64,000 bases of DNA from Marinobacter iranensis (GCF_029207565.1 NZ_JANCMW010000003.1:1-64000); one strand, 5' to 3'. Positions 53,208 to 61,696 are shown, counted from the stretch's first letter. The notes: generated by a model not told the origin, from the letters alone. Numbers and translations: made by a program.

Positions 53208-53878
53208 TTACGCTACGTCCGCTTCGATCCTTTCACCCTCCTCCGCTTTCTCCAGGTTCGCTGGTGACTTTATTGGCTCTACTAATAACGGTTCCCTGAT
53301 GCTGGTTTTCAGCAGGTGTTGGAGTGGGTCTGTGTTGGTCAGGTGTGGGTCGAGCCACATGTCGAAGTCTTCCGGTTTAAGCATCAGGGGAATGCTCTTT
53401 GGGTGGATGTGGCTGAACCTGGGGTGTGATGGCAAGGTAATGATGGGACTATGTCGCCTTGGAAGTCCCAAAGCTCGTATAGGCCAGCAAAGGCGATAGC
53501 GCCGTTAACTGGATGGATGTTGTAGCACTGTTTATGCCCTTTTTCTCCGGTCCATTCATGGAAGCCACTGGCCGGAATAATAGCCCGCTGAGAGTGAAAC
53601 CGTTTTTTCCAGAGCGGGCTGGTTCCGAGGCTTCCCGATCGGGCGTTGAAGGTGCTGTATTTGGGTGAGGGGCGGTAGCCGCTGCCGTCGGGTTTGGGTT
53701 CGATGAGTAGTGACCAGATAGCGTCTTCCAGGGTTCTGCCCTGGGTTGTCTCGTAGACGATCTGGCCTTTTGCACCTGGTGCTATGTTGAGGCGGGTTTG
53801 GACGCGTATGGGAATGCCCAGGATTTCGAGTAGATCCTGGACTTTTGGGTCGTCGATTACGTTGTAGCGTCCGCACAT
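53208..53878 (-). pseudogene. SRAP/HMCES-family protein (YedK-like), frameshifted
   Basis: The N-terminal frame (53878 down) begins MCGRYNVIDD, with the catalytic Cys2 that binds abasic sites in ssDNA. It continues through LNIAPGAKGQIVYE, WSLLIEP, NARSGSLGTSPLWKKRFHSQRAIIPASGFHEWTG (with the catalytic histidine-glutamate region) and FAGLYELWDFQGDIVP. The rest of the family fold (IITLPSHPRFSHIHPKSIPLMLKPEDFDMWLD) is in another frame from about 53450 to 53208. One indel near 53435-53455 would restore a protein of about 222 residues. It could be a true pseudogene or a sequencing error. Confidence 0.85.
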
Positions 53879-53901
53879 GGCTTACGCCTTTCAACTAGTT
53901 A

Positions 53902-54114
53902 TCAACTATTATGACAAGGACTGGAGCAATAAAGGCAGCCATCTGCACTAAAATAGCCCCTGCGTTTTGCCTCATCTACTGCACTGTGGCAAGTGGTGTG
54001 AAAACCGAGTTGTTCTAGGTTATCGGAGTTCTTGATCCACCCGCAATTATCCTCATGTACTTCGCGATCATTTGTATCCAATTGGGCGTTACGATTGATG
54101 ACGTAAAAAGGCAT
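53902..54114 (-). CDS. small cysteine-containing hypothetical protein
   Basis: 70 residues from ATG 54114 (MPFYVINRNAQLDTNDREVH) with GGGGG upstream. Four cysteines, including a C-terminal CLYCSSPC cluster that could bind zinc, plus HEDNCGW and HTTCH. Similar short proteins occur in accessory islands; function unknown. Confidence 0.6.
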   Translation of the reverse strand: MPFYVINRNAQLDTNDREVHEDNCGWIKNSDNLEQLGFHTTCHSAVDEAKRRGYFSADGCLYCSSPCHNS

Positions 54115-54218
54115 GATTCCCCCAAGAACTTGTCGCATCACTTTACAGGTAAGTTCATGGGTGACTATCTTGCAAACTATCAAGCGGTATTGATGACCGA
54201 AAACGGAGATCTCACTAA

Positions 54219-54455
54219 ATGGATCATGAAGACATCATCCGTCAAGGCAAGGACGACTACTTCACCCAGAAAGGGCACTATGCCAACCCGTACCCGCCTG
54301 GCTCAGATAAATTCAATGCCTACGAACGCGGCTGGATGCAAAGCTTAAAAAGGGTACAGAAACCTTTCCCTGGGGGATCAGGGAGCAAAAGATCTTTCGC
54401 GGAAAAGTATCGGAATGCGCCCAACTGGAAAGGTCCTGGAGATAGTGACGACTAG
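54219..54455 (+). CDS. small RMF/CrpP-like protein
   Basis: 78 residues. QGKDDYFTQKGHYANPYPPGSDKFNAYERGWMQSL follows the pattern G-x3-A/Y-x2-G-x3-NPY-x7-W-x2-GW of ribosome modulation factor and the plasmid-borne CrpP family. The tail is Gly/Ser-rich and charged. A role in ribosome binding is possible by family, while a CrpP-type drug-modifying role is disputed even for CrpP itself. It is the last gene before attR. Confidence 0.6.
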   Translation: MDHEDIIRQGKDDYFTQKGHYANPYPPGSDKFNAYERGWMQSLKRVQKPFPGGSGSKRSFAEKYRNAPNWKGPGDSDD

Positions 54456-54457
54456 GT

Positions 54458-54474
54458 GTCAACAAACTGTCGAC
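54458..54474. promoter_or_regulatory. candidate integrase arm-type sites (right arm)
   Basis: GTCAAC (54458-54463) and GTCGAC (54469-54474), spaced 11 bases, mirror the spaced GTCAAC pair inside attL. Four TGTGGT motifs (54491-54560 region) lie between this site and attR and may add further binding sites. Confidence 0.45.
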
Positions 54475-54580
54475 ACGCTAGCGTTTATCTGTGGTTTCCT
54501 GTGGTTCTGAACTTACGGAACTATCTGTTTTAACGGGAATTGTGGTTTTATGTGGTGCTACAAATACCCGCTACAAGGCT

Positions 54581-54625
54581 CTCATAATCCTTTGGTCCCT
54601 GGTTCGAGTCCAGGTGGGCCCACCA
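54581..54625 (+). other. attR: 45-bp tRNA 3' fragment
   Basis: Perfect copy of the 3' part of the tRNA(CAT) gene at 42499-42543, from the anticodon loop to CCA. It lacks the acceptor 5' half and D arm, so it is not a functional tRNA. It marks the right end of the prophage. Confidence 0.92.
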
Positions 54626-54638
54626 CTCCCCCCAGTCC

Positions 54639-54971
54639 TTAAATTAGTCTCTGCCCGTTACTGACCTCATGATCGGGACTAACCAGCGTTATTGCACCCT
54701 CCTCCGTCTTAATACCTGTCACCAGACACTCGGAACGAAACGGCCCAATCTGTTTGGGCGGGAAATTGGTCACGGCAAGCACCTGCTTACCCAGTAGCGA
54801 CTCGGTGTCGTACAGGTCTGTAATCTGTGCGCTGGATTTGCGGATGCCCACCTCCGGGCCGAAATCAACTTTCAGCTTGTACGCCGGTTTGCGGGCTTCC
54901 AGGAATTCGCTCACTTCGATGATAGTGCCGATTCGCAGTTCTACGTTCTCAAAGTCTTCCCAACTGATCAT
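54639..54971 (-). CDS. CsaA-like tRNA-binding protein
   Basis: 110 residues from ATG 54971 (MISWEDFENVELRIG). It is a single OB-fold tRNA-binding domain: FENVELRIGTIIEVSEF, ARKPAYKLKVDFG, KSSAQITDLY, LLGKQVLAVTNFPPKQIGP and the conserved SECLVTGI. Length equals Bacillus CsaA, a reported secretion-related chaperone; the family also binds tRNA, like the C-terminal domain of MetRS. First chromosomal gene after the prophage. Confidence 0.88.
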   Translation of the reverse strand: MISWEDFENVELRIGTIIEVSEFLEARKPAYKLKVDFGPEVGIRKSSAQITDLYDTESLLGKQVLAVTNFPPKQIGPFRSECLVTGIKTEEGAITLVSPDHEVSNGQRLI

Positions 54972-55006
54972 GCCTGGTGTTTCCTCGCTGCAATTAAGCA
55001 AAATAA

Positions 55007-55687
55007 TTATTGTCGGTGATCTGCCAGCAGGGTTCCAACGGTGAACGCGACATCCTCATGCACGGTGTCCCGCCAGGGTTCTGCCAGGGCGTCGGCTTCC
55101 CACTGCTGCATGCTCGCTAACGCGAGAATTCTATCGACGTAGGCAGCGGGGTCATCGCTCAGATCCAGCCCGTAGGTGCGTACCCGGAATACCACGGGGG
55201 CGAAGAATGCGTCCACGGCGGTAAACCGTTCGCCGGCAAGGAAGGGGCCACCAAATTGCTGCAGGCCGTGGGACCACAGGCTGTCGATGCGGTCGATATC
55301 CTTTTGCAGGCCCTCACTGATGGTGTTCATGCGGATACGCAGGCCTACGTTCATGCTGCAAAGTTCCCGTAGTGGTTGGAAACCGGAATGCATTTCAGCG
55401 GCAGCACAGCGGGCCCAGGCACGGGCCCTGGTATCCGCGGGCCAGACACCCTCATGGTGTTCCCCCAGGTATTCGGTGATCGCCAGTGAGTCCCAGACAG
55501 TTGTTCCCTGGTCGATCAGGCAGGGTACCTTGCCGCTGGGGCTCAGGCGCCTGTATGCCTGCCAGGTGGGTTCGTCACCGAACACAATAAGCTGTTCATT
55601 GAAATCAATGCCCAGTTCCTTCATCAGGACCCAGGGCCGTAACGACCATGACGAGTAGTTCTTGTTGGCAATATGAAGGGTATACAT
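55007..55687 (-). CDS. glutathione S-transferase family protein
   Basis: 226 residues from ATG 55687 (MYTLHIANKNYSSWSLRPWVLMKELG), preceded by GGAG. The N-terminal thioredoxin-like domain has the SSWSLRPW glutathione-site serine and SGKVPCLID cis-proline loop with the DSLAITEYL stretch. The C-terminal helical domain begins about residue 90. It resembles the zeta/maleylacetoacetate-isomerase-like or YfcF-type GSTs; the substrate cannot be assigned. Confidence 0.85.
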   Translation of the reverse strand: MYTLHIANKNYSSWSLRPWVLMKELGIDFNEQLIVFGDEPTWQAYRRLSPSGKVPCLIDQGTTVWDSLAITEYLGEHHEGVWPADTRARAWARCAAAEMHSGFQPLRELCSMNVGLRIRMNTISEGLQKDIDRIDSLWSHGLQQFGGPFLAGERFTAVDAFFAPVVFRVRTYGLDLSDDPAAYVDRILALASMQQWEADALAEPWRDTVHEDVAFTVGTLLADHRQ

Positions 55688-55797
55688 CCCTGTCTCCATT
55701 GTGGTGGGGTGATTCATTCAGAAATCATTTTTGCCGAATACCGTGGCTTCGTATACAACTACACCAAGGCCATTAAAAATAACACAAGGAAAGCATT

Positions 55798-56034
55798 ATG
55801 CCCTTCTCTTCCGACCACATTGATGAACTCAATCTGCTTGCCATGTTCGACCTGTCTTCCGCGCAGGAAGGCATTAAGGTTCACCAGCATTCGGCGGCGC
55901 CAGAGATGGTGACTGCGGCTGAACGTCTGCACCAGAAGGGACTGATTACTCAGAAGGATGGCGGTTACCTGACAAGCCTCGGCAGTGAAACGGCGGAGCA
56001 TGCTCAGAAGGTACTGTCTGTATTGAACAGTTGA
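55798..56034 (+). CDS. TIGR02647 family small protein
   Basis: 78 residues. MPFSSDHIDELNLLAMFDLSSAQEGIKVHQHSAAPEMVTAAERLHQKGLITQKDGGYLTSLGSETAEHAQ matches TIGR02647, a short gammaproteobacterial family with a winged-helix-like core (RLHQKGLITQKDGGYLT). Possibly DNA-binding; function not established. Confidence 0.82.
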   Translation: MPFSSDHIDELNLLAMFDLSSAQEGIKVHQHSAAPEMVTAAERLHQKGLITQKDGGYLTSLGSETAEHAQKVLSVLNS

Positions 56035-56199
56035 GGCTCTACGAAAGCGGACTTCGGAGCCGCGTCAGCTTTATTTACACCAACGACGGATCACTAGGCG
56101 GACGCCTCAACCATATAGCTGTTAAAAAAGCAGTTTCTGGTAGTGGCATTGTTCATGCTTCTTGCATCCCGCAGTAAGGAATATTCACCGGGAGTAAGG

Positions 56200-56799
56200 A
56201 TGATGAATACGAGAACAAAGCTTTGGTCGCTGATGATAGCAACACTGTCTTCAGGGCTCATGCTGTCTGGCACGGCCATGGCAGCGCCGATCATTTGCAG
56301 TGATCCAACCATTAATCACATGTCCATGGATGATTCGCAAGCGTCCGCTTGCCTGGATTCCGGACTGGGAAATATCCAGGGAGACAATGCTGTTCAAGAC
56401 CCGTTCCTGAGCGGTGTTGGAACTGACTACCAGTTCATTGAGAAGTCCGAAGGCGCATCCAACCCAACGACCATGTACAGCCTCGAGTACGCGGGGAGCA
56501 ATGGAACAGGTACCTGGGAGTTCGACAGCAGCCTTTGGGGCGATTTTGGCACTATTGCTCTTGGTTTCAAATTTGGCGGCGGAAATCAACCAGACAACTG
56601 GTTTGTTTATGAGCTCGTCCCGGGTGTCTCGTCAGGCAACTGGGCCTTCAATCTGCCACTTGATGGCGGCGACGGGCTCTCACACATGAACCTCTATGGC
56701 AAGAATTCCGTTCAGGTTCCCGAGCCAGGTACACTTGCGTTGCTGGGCCTTGGCATTATCGGGCTTACGCTGGCCCGCCGGAAAAACCGCACCAGCTAA
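56200..56799 (+). CDS. PEP-CTERM sorting-signal protein
   Basis: 199 residues. Signal peptide (about 1-28), a secreted domain with two cysteine pairs and many Gly/Trp residues, and a C-terminal PEP-CTERM tripartite tail: VPEPGTLALLGLGIIGLTLARRKNR (motif, hydrophobic helix, basic end). PEP-CTERM proteins are processed by exosortase and linked with extracellular polysaccharide. No exosortase is in the window. GGAGTAAGG precedes two adjacent ATGs (56200 and 56203). An open frame to 56143 is not used. Confidence 0.88.
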   Translation: MMNTRTKLWSLMIATLSSGLMLSGTAMAAPIICSDPTINHMSMDDSQASACLDSGLGNIQGDNAVQDPFLSGVGTDYQFIEKSEGASNPTTMYSLEYAGSNGTGTWEFDSSLWGDFGTIALGFKFGGGNQPDNWFVYELVPGVSSGNWAFNLPLDGGDGLSHMNLYGKNSVQVPEPGTLALLGLGIIGLTLARRKNRTS

Positions 56800-56834
56800 A
56801 ACGTCAAAGTTTTATACAGATAGATCAGTACTTC

Positions 56835-56859
56835 AAGGCTCCCCACGGGGAGCCTTTTT
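56835..56859 (+). terminator. intrinsic terminator of the PEP-CTERM gene
   Basis: AAGGCTCCC / GGGAGCCTT stem (nine base pairs, four-base loop) with a TTTTT tail, 36 bases after the stop codon. Confidence 0.9.
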
Positions 56860-57142
56860 ATTACCCTTCCCGAAAACTTGTAACAGTTCACAACTCTTCG
56901 TAACGAAACAAAACATCATCAGGCCTGATAAGACTCTGTATTTCCTTCATTTTTAAACCATCTTTGTTCAGCAAGTGGTCATTCCGACATCGAAAGCTGT
57001 CACAAAAGCCAACGTCCCGATAAGACAAGAACACTACACTGCTTTTCGAACAGATGTACCAACAATGGTTGTCAGCCCTGTCACCCGGCTCCGGGGGCTC
57101 GGCGAAGGTCAATAACAAAGACAAACGAATGGAGTGTGTTTT
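56860..57142 (+). other. intergenic region before the FadL-like gene
   Basis: About 280 bases with no gene. A GGAG (57131-57134) ribosome site precedes ATG 57143. No confident promoter hexamers were assigned. A minus-strand open frame (56888-57124) has no ribosome site and no family resemblance. Confidence 0.3.
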
Positions 57143-58480
57143 ATGGTTTCAACCTCCCGTTATTCCCTGCGTGCGATAACACTCGCCGTTGCAGCCGCCT
57201 CGGCCGGCTTTTCATTGAACGCCTCTGCCAGCATGGGCAACATCGGTACAACCTACGGTGTGATGCCTGTGGATGTGGCCACCGCCCAATCCCTGTCGAT
57301 GTTCAACGATCAGGTATCAGCCACCTATTACAACCCGTCCTATCTGACCAGTGACGAGCGTGGTGAGCTGACCGGCGGCATTCTTCACGCGGAGCAGGAG
57401 TTGCGCTCCAGCCGCTCCGATGCAGACGGCGATGTCGTTTCCGACTCACCGAGCCAGCATGTCCTGATTGGCATGAAAACCAACCTGGCGTCCCTTACCC
57501 GCTTCGACCACCCGATTTACCTGGGGTTCATCGCCGGCGTTGAGAAGTATGGCAAGGAGATGCTGGCGTTCTCCTCGGAAACCTCTGAAACCGGCCAGTA
57601 CCTGCAATACGGTAAGGAACCCCTGTTCCTGAACATTGGTGGTGCTACCCCACTCTGGCGGGGCATTTCGGGCGGCTTCTCGGTGCGCGTCACCCTGGAA
57701 GCGGCGGCTCAACTGGATGCCGTTTCAACGCTTGGTGGTGAAACCAGCCGTGAGCGGCTGGCGGTCAACGCAGAGCCTTCGCTGAAGTCTATTCTCGGCA
57801 CCACCATCAAGTGGGGTGATACCTTCTGCCCGGAGAGCGACTGTTTCCTCGACGGCTGGGAAAGCGCGGTGACATATCGCACCAAATCGTCTGCGTCGAC
57901 GTCCGTTGATTCCAACATCATCGTTACCCAGACCATTCCCGACCCGGGCCTGAGCCTTGCGGTTGCAACCATCGACTCCTTCCAGCCGGAGACCTTTGCC
58001 ATCGGTACTCAATACAAGGGTGACGGCTGGCGTGTCGGTGGCAGCATCGAGCAACAGAACTGGTCGGAACTGGAAGACGAATTCACTGGCGACACTATCA
58101 AGGATCAGGAGAGTGTCAGCGCCGCCAATCGAATTCGTTTTGATGACATTCTGGTGCCCCGTATTGGCGCCGAGTACCAACTCAGCCGTCACTTTGCCGT
58201 TCGGGGCGGGCTGGCCTATGAGGAGTCTCCCCTCAAAACCACTCGCAATCCGGAGCTGAACTATCTGGACACCGACAAGATCGTGGCAGGACTTGGTATC
58301 AGCGCCACTTACGAGCGCACGCGCGTGTTGGCCTACCCGGTACGGCTGGACATCGGTTACCAGTACCAGCAGTTGCAGGACCGGGATTTCACCATCGTCG
58401 ATTATGACGGTAACGAACAGCAGGCAACTGCCGACGGTGATATCCATGTAATCAGCGGCTCCATCACCCTGAAGTTCTGA
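57143..58480 (+). CDS. FadL/OmpP1-like outer-membrane beta-barrel protein
   Basis: 445 residues. Signal peptide (about 1-30, ending LNASASMGN), then a FadL-like N-terminus (GTTYGVMPVDVATAQSLSMFNDQVSATYYNPSYL, with the NP-containing hatch-type segment), beta-barrel strands, GDTFCPESDCFLDGW (a likely disulfide loop) and a C-terminal strand ending in phenylalanine (ITLKF). FadL proteins carry hydrophobic molecules across the outer membrane. It is followed 13 bases later by an Ig-like lipoprotein, so the two form an operon and probably one complex. The substrate is unknown. Confidence 0.78.
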   Translation: MVSTSRYSLRAITLAVAAASAGFSLNASASMGNIGTTYGVMPVDVATAQSLSMFNDQVSATYYNPSYLTSDERGELTGGILHAEQELRSSRSDADGDVVSDSPSQHVLIGMKTNLASLTRFDHPIYLGFIAGVEKYGKEMLAFSSETSETGQYLQYGKEPLFLNIGGATPLWRGISGGFSVRVTLEAAAQLDAVSTLGGETSRERLAVNAEPSLKSILGTTIKWGDTFCPESDCFLDGWESAVTYRTKSSASTSVDSNIIVTQTIPDPGLSLAVATIDSFQPETFAIGTQYKGDGWRVGGSIEQQNWSELEDEFTGDTIKDQESVSAANRIRFDDILVPRIGAEYQLSRHFAVRGGLAYEESPLKTTRNPELNYLDTDKIVAGLGISATYERTRVLAYPVRLDIGYQYQQLQDRDFTIVDYDGNEQQATADGDIHVISGSITLKF

Positions 58481-58493
58481 GGAGAGGTTTGCC

Positions 58494-61400
58494 ATGAAGT
58501 ACAACAACACACTGGCACTGATTCCCGCCGCACTGCTTGCTGCATGCGGCGGGGGTGATGAACAGACCATCAACGACCCCCAAACCCCGGGGGAGGTTGT
58601 TTATTCCTACCCGGCGGATGGCCAGAGCAATGTCAGCCCCATGGCGGACATGGTCCTGCGCTTCTCCCATGCGCTGTCTGACAATGATGTCGCCAGCAAA
58701 ATACGCATCACCGATGGAAACACCGACCTGAGCTTCACGGCCGAGAGCGTGGATGGCGGGCGCAGCCTGACTCTATCCCCACAGGCCAAACTCAGCCCCG
58801 GAACCGACTACACGATTGAATTCACCGAGTCATTGCAGGCGGAAGGTGGCCGTACCATCGCCAACCCCAACGCCTTCGGCCCGGACGGTGTGCAGTTTTC
58901 AACGCGAGGCGCTTTCAGCGGCATCGCCGGGCTGGACAACCTCAGCCCGGAATTCACGGTCGCGCAGATGATTCCGTCCGAGGGCGGTGTCTTCCAGCCC
59001 ATGAACTTCTCCACGTTCCGCCTGCATATGACGCAGGCCGTGCACCCGGATTGGAAAGCACACGGCGGTGTCATCGAAATCACGAACAGCAATGACGAAA
59101 TCGTACCCGCCACGGTCATCGTCAAGGGCAGGAATATCACCATCGACCCCTGCCTGGCCGACTCAAAGGAACGCTGCGGCCGCGAGGAAGACGTACTCAC
59201 CGCAGGTGAGACCTACACCGTGTCGGTCCGCAACCTGCCAAGCCTTCATGGCGCGACTTTGGACAACTTCAGTGAAGCCGTCACACCACGGGATACCAGC
59301 CCGACCGTTGTGCTGTTCCAGGAAGTGGTGGATTCCGGGCTGAACGCCGGTGAGAGCGCAGCCAACGCTCGCAAATCCCGACTGAACGGTCAGATCATTA
59401 ACGGCATTACTCTCAATTCCGTACTGCAGGGTAATGCCGGGCCGTCCCAGCAAACCGGCGACCTGTTCGCAGAGCTTGCCTACGCTCCGGCGTTCGAGGC
59501 CGACGAGCCGCTACCGCTCCGTGTGCCCAAGGGCAGCTTGCTGACCAGCAGCAGCCTGGACGTACGAATCAACGGCACCGTGCCGGTTATCGACCCGGCC
59601 ACCGGAGAGATTCAGCGCACCGGCGACATCAAGGTCACCATGCTGTCGGATGCAACCGGTTACCTGATGCCCAACCCCTACACGGACAGCATGAACGCCC
59701 CGCGCCACGTCAAACTGTTCATGGATGTATCCATGAACACGGAGGAGGCGCAGCCAAACGCAGCCCTGTCCCAGGACCTGCTGGGCGTGGAGCTCACCGG
59801 TATCGCGATTGTGGAAGACGGTGTACTGACCATCGACGCCATCGGCATGGTTGAACCCAACCTGCTGGGCCAGGAATACACCGACTCCACCATCGCCTTC
59901 CGCATCGAAGCCTCGACGGATTCCGAATCCGCACTGGATGCCGCCGAACAGCGCGACGAGGAACTGGCGGATAACACCGGCCCGCAGTTGGTCAGCTGGA
60001 TGCCGGGCCCCGACGATGCCTTCCCGGGTGATCGTGACCAGATGCAGCGCCCGGGCGACCCGATCGTGCTGAATTTTGACGAGCCGCTGGATAACGACAC
60101 CATTGCCGACGGCATCACCCTGGATGCAGCAGGAACACCGCTGACCGTAGGCGATGGATCACTGGATGCCAAGCTCGACGGCACTGCCCTGGTATTGAAC
60201 CCGGCCGGCGGTTTGGAGCATGGCGTTGACTACACCGTACAAATCAGCAACTCCCTGACCGACCTTGCCGGCAACGGTGCCACACCGCAGGACCTGGCGT
60301 TCGCCCTGCCGAACCTGGGTGGCGACTCGGTTCCCCAGACAGCACCCTTGGCATTGACGACTTATCCGGGGTACCCCTGTGTAACAACCGGAGTTAACCT
60401 GAGCCAGGGCAGCCATGGACAATGTGTGGATGCCGCACCCGACGGCCCTCGCGGCGACGAACTGCCGGTAACCACCATGCCGGAAGATCGCCCCATTGTG
60501 GTGGTTTTCTCCCAGTCCATGAACCTCGACTCCATCCGCAGCGGCGAAACCTTTGTGGTTGAGAAGGTGGACGAAAGCGGCACCGCTATCGAACCTGTCT
60601 CCGGTCGCCTGGAGAAGAACAATCAACGTATCCGGTTTTACCCGGATGAGCCCTGGGAAATCGACAGCCTTTACCGCTACAGGATGAGATCCACGGCCGG
60701 CGGCGAATGCCAGACCGGCACTGAAAACTTCATCTGTGGTGCCAACGGTCTTGCCCTGCAAACCGACCTTCTGGTGAACCCTGAAGACGTAGGCGGCCCG
60801 GACATGGACATCTATTTCCGGGGCAGTGAAGCGCTTGATACCGTGTTTACACCCTTACGGAACCTGCCGATCCGGGATACAAACTCAAACTACGTGGTTG
60901 ACTGTGATTCGCTGGGCTCGCAAGACTGCCTGGAGCCGTTCGATCATGAAGTGGATCCGAACAATTCCAACGAATACCTGCCATCGGCCAACGCGGCAAA
61001 ACTGAAATCAGCAGGTAATGCGACGATTCTGCTTATGTCCACCCCAGCAAGAGTGGGATGCCCGGCGGAAGGAGCTGACTGCCCCGAGAACAAGTTCATC
61101 TACCAGACCTACGGGCTGAACACCGAGGTTATCGGCCCCTACATAGACCCGGACACGGGAGAGCAGACCGGCGTTAGAGTTCTCCTGTATCCAACGATGC
61201 TGGCCACAACGTCTACCTCCGTTTATCTGCGGATAGCAGGCCTGATTACGCTGGAGGAGCCCACCGGCCCGCAAATTCTTCGCATGCGTTATGCCGAAGA
61301 GACTTCCGAAGAAAACCCGCAGGGGCTGGTGGAAGGCATTATTGTCGAGAACGATGAGGGCCAGACCGAATTCAGGACCGAAGCCCGCCTTCAGCTCGAT

Positions 61401-61649
61401 GCGCCACTTCTGGAACCGCCCATCGGTGGACCACACGATTTGTACAGCAAGCCGTTCACCCTCGCTCTGGAAGGCGATATCAATTTCTTTGACGATGGCA
61501 GAATGCAGATAGAGCAAAGAAACACGAATCGCGTGCCACTGACGGTCAATATCGAGAGTCTTGGAAATATCCCCCTCGAAATTCCTGTCGGTGGTGTTTA
61601 CCTCAACTTCATCTCCAACCCCATCAAGGAAATTCCAGCAGAGTACTAA
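58494..61649 (+). CDS. large Ig-like (SbsA/Big_5 type) lipoprotein
   Basis: 1051 residues. Lipobox LAAC (cysteine at 17) then GGGDEQ, so it is a lipoprotein that could face the periplasm or the surface. At least three repeats of the Big_5/SbsA Ig-like type are evident (about residues 30-130: PADGQSNVSPMADMVLRFSHAL; about 515-605: IVLNFDEPLDNDTIADGITL; about 645-760: RPIVVVFSQSMNLDSI). Several cysteine pairs (CVTTG...CVDA; CDSLGSQDCLE; CPAEGADC) lie in the latter half. Paired with the FadL-like barrel gene. Confidence 0.8.
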   Translation: MKYNNTLALIPAALLAACGGGDEQTINDPQTPGEVVYSYPADGQSNVSPMADMVLRFSHALSDNDVASKIRITDGNTDLSFTAESVDGGRSLTLSPQAKLSPGTDYTIEFTESLQAEGGRTIANPNAFGPDGVQFSTRGAFSGIAGLDNLSPEFTVAQMIPSEGGVFQPMNFSTFRLHMTQAVHPDWKAHGGVIEITNSNDEIVPATVIVKGRNITIDPCLADSKERCGREEDVLTAGETYTVSVRNLPSLHGATLDNFSEAVTPRDTSPTVVLFQEVVDSGLNAGESAANARKSRLNGQIINGITLNSVLQGNAGPSQQTGDLFAELAYAPAFEADEPLPLRVPKGSLLTSSSLDVRINGTVPVIDPATGEIQRTGDIKVTMLSDATGYLMPNPYTDSMNAPRHVKLFMDVSMNTEEAQPNAALSQDLLGVELTGIAIVEDGVLTIDAIGMVEPNLLGQEYTDSTIAFRIEASTDSESALDAAEQRDEELADNTGPQLVSWMPGPDDAFPGDRDQMQRPGDPIVLNFDEPLDNDTIADGITLDAAGTPLTVGDGSLDAKLDGTALVLNPAGGLEHGVDYTVQISNSLTDLAGNGATPQDLAFALPNLGGDSVPQTAPLALTTYPGYPCVTTGVNLSQGSHGQCVDAAPDGPRGDELPVTTMPEDRPIVVVFSQSMNLDSIRSGETFVVEKVDESGTAIEPVSGRLEKNNQRIRFYPDEPWEIDSLYRYRMRSTAGGECQTGTENFICGANGLALQTDLLVNPEDVGGPDMDIYFRGSEALDTVFTPLRNLPIRDTNSNYVVDCDSLGSQDCLEPFDHEVDPNNSNEYLPSANAAKLKSAGNATILLMSTPARVGCPAEGADCPENKFIYQTYGLNTEVIGPYIDPDTGEQTGVRVLLYPTMLATTSTSVYLRIAGLITLEEPTGPQILRMRYAEETSEENPQGLVEGIIVENDEGQTEFRTEARLQLDAPLLEPPIGGPHDLYSKPFTLALEGDINFFDDGRMQIEQRNTNRVPLTVNIESLGNIPLEIPVGGVYLNFISNPIKEIPAEY

Positions 61650-61669
61650 CTTCAGGCTCCGCTACTCAT

Positions 61670-61696
61670 GGCCAGCCCTCGGGCTGGCCTTTTTTG
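61670..61696 (+). terminator. intrinsic terminator after the Ig-like lipoprotein gene
   Basis: GGCCAGCC / GGCTGGCC stem (eight base pairs, CTCG loop) followed by TTTTTT, about 20 bases after the stop codon. Confidence 0.9.

Larger units (their letters stand above)
42499..54625. mobile_element. Pf-like filamentous prophage (inovirus) integrated in a tRNA gene
   Basis: About 12.1 kb between perfect 45-bp direct repeats. The minus-strand gene order (excisionase-like, three small genes, ssDNA-binding protein, coat-like protein, major coat, tiny coat, pIII, pVI/DUF2523, Zot/pI, replication initiator, tyrosine integrase) with a divergent C-type repressor is the layout of Pseudomonas Pf phages. Non-phage cargo lies at both ends: a nucleotidyltransferase pair beside attL and roughly 3 kb of AT-richer cargo beside attR. 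All structural and replication functions appear intact, so the prophage could be functional. Confidence 0.9.

Noticed and set aside
54581..54625. Second tRNA gene at the right border
   Set aside because: Only the 3' 45 bases are present; the acceptor 5' strand and D arm are missing, so it is the attR repeat.
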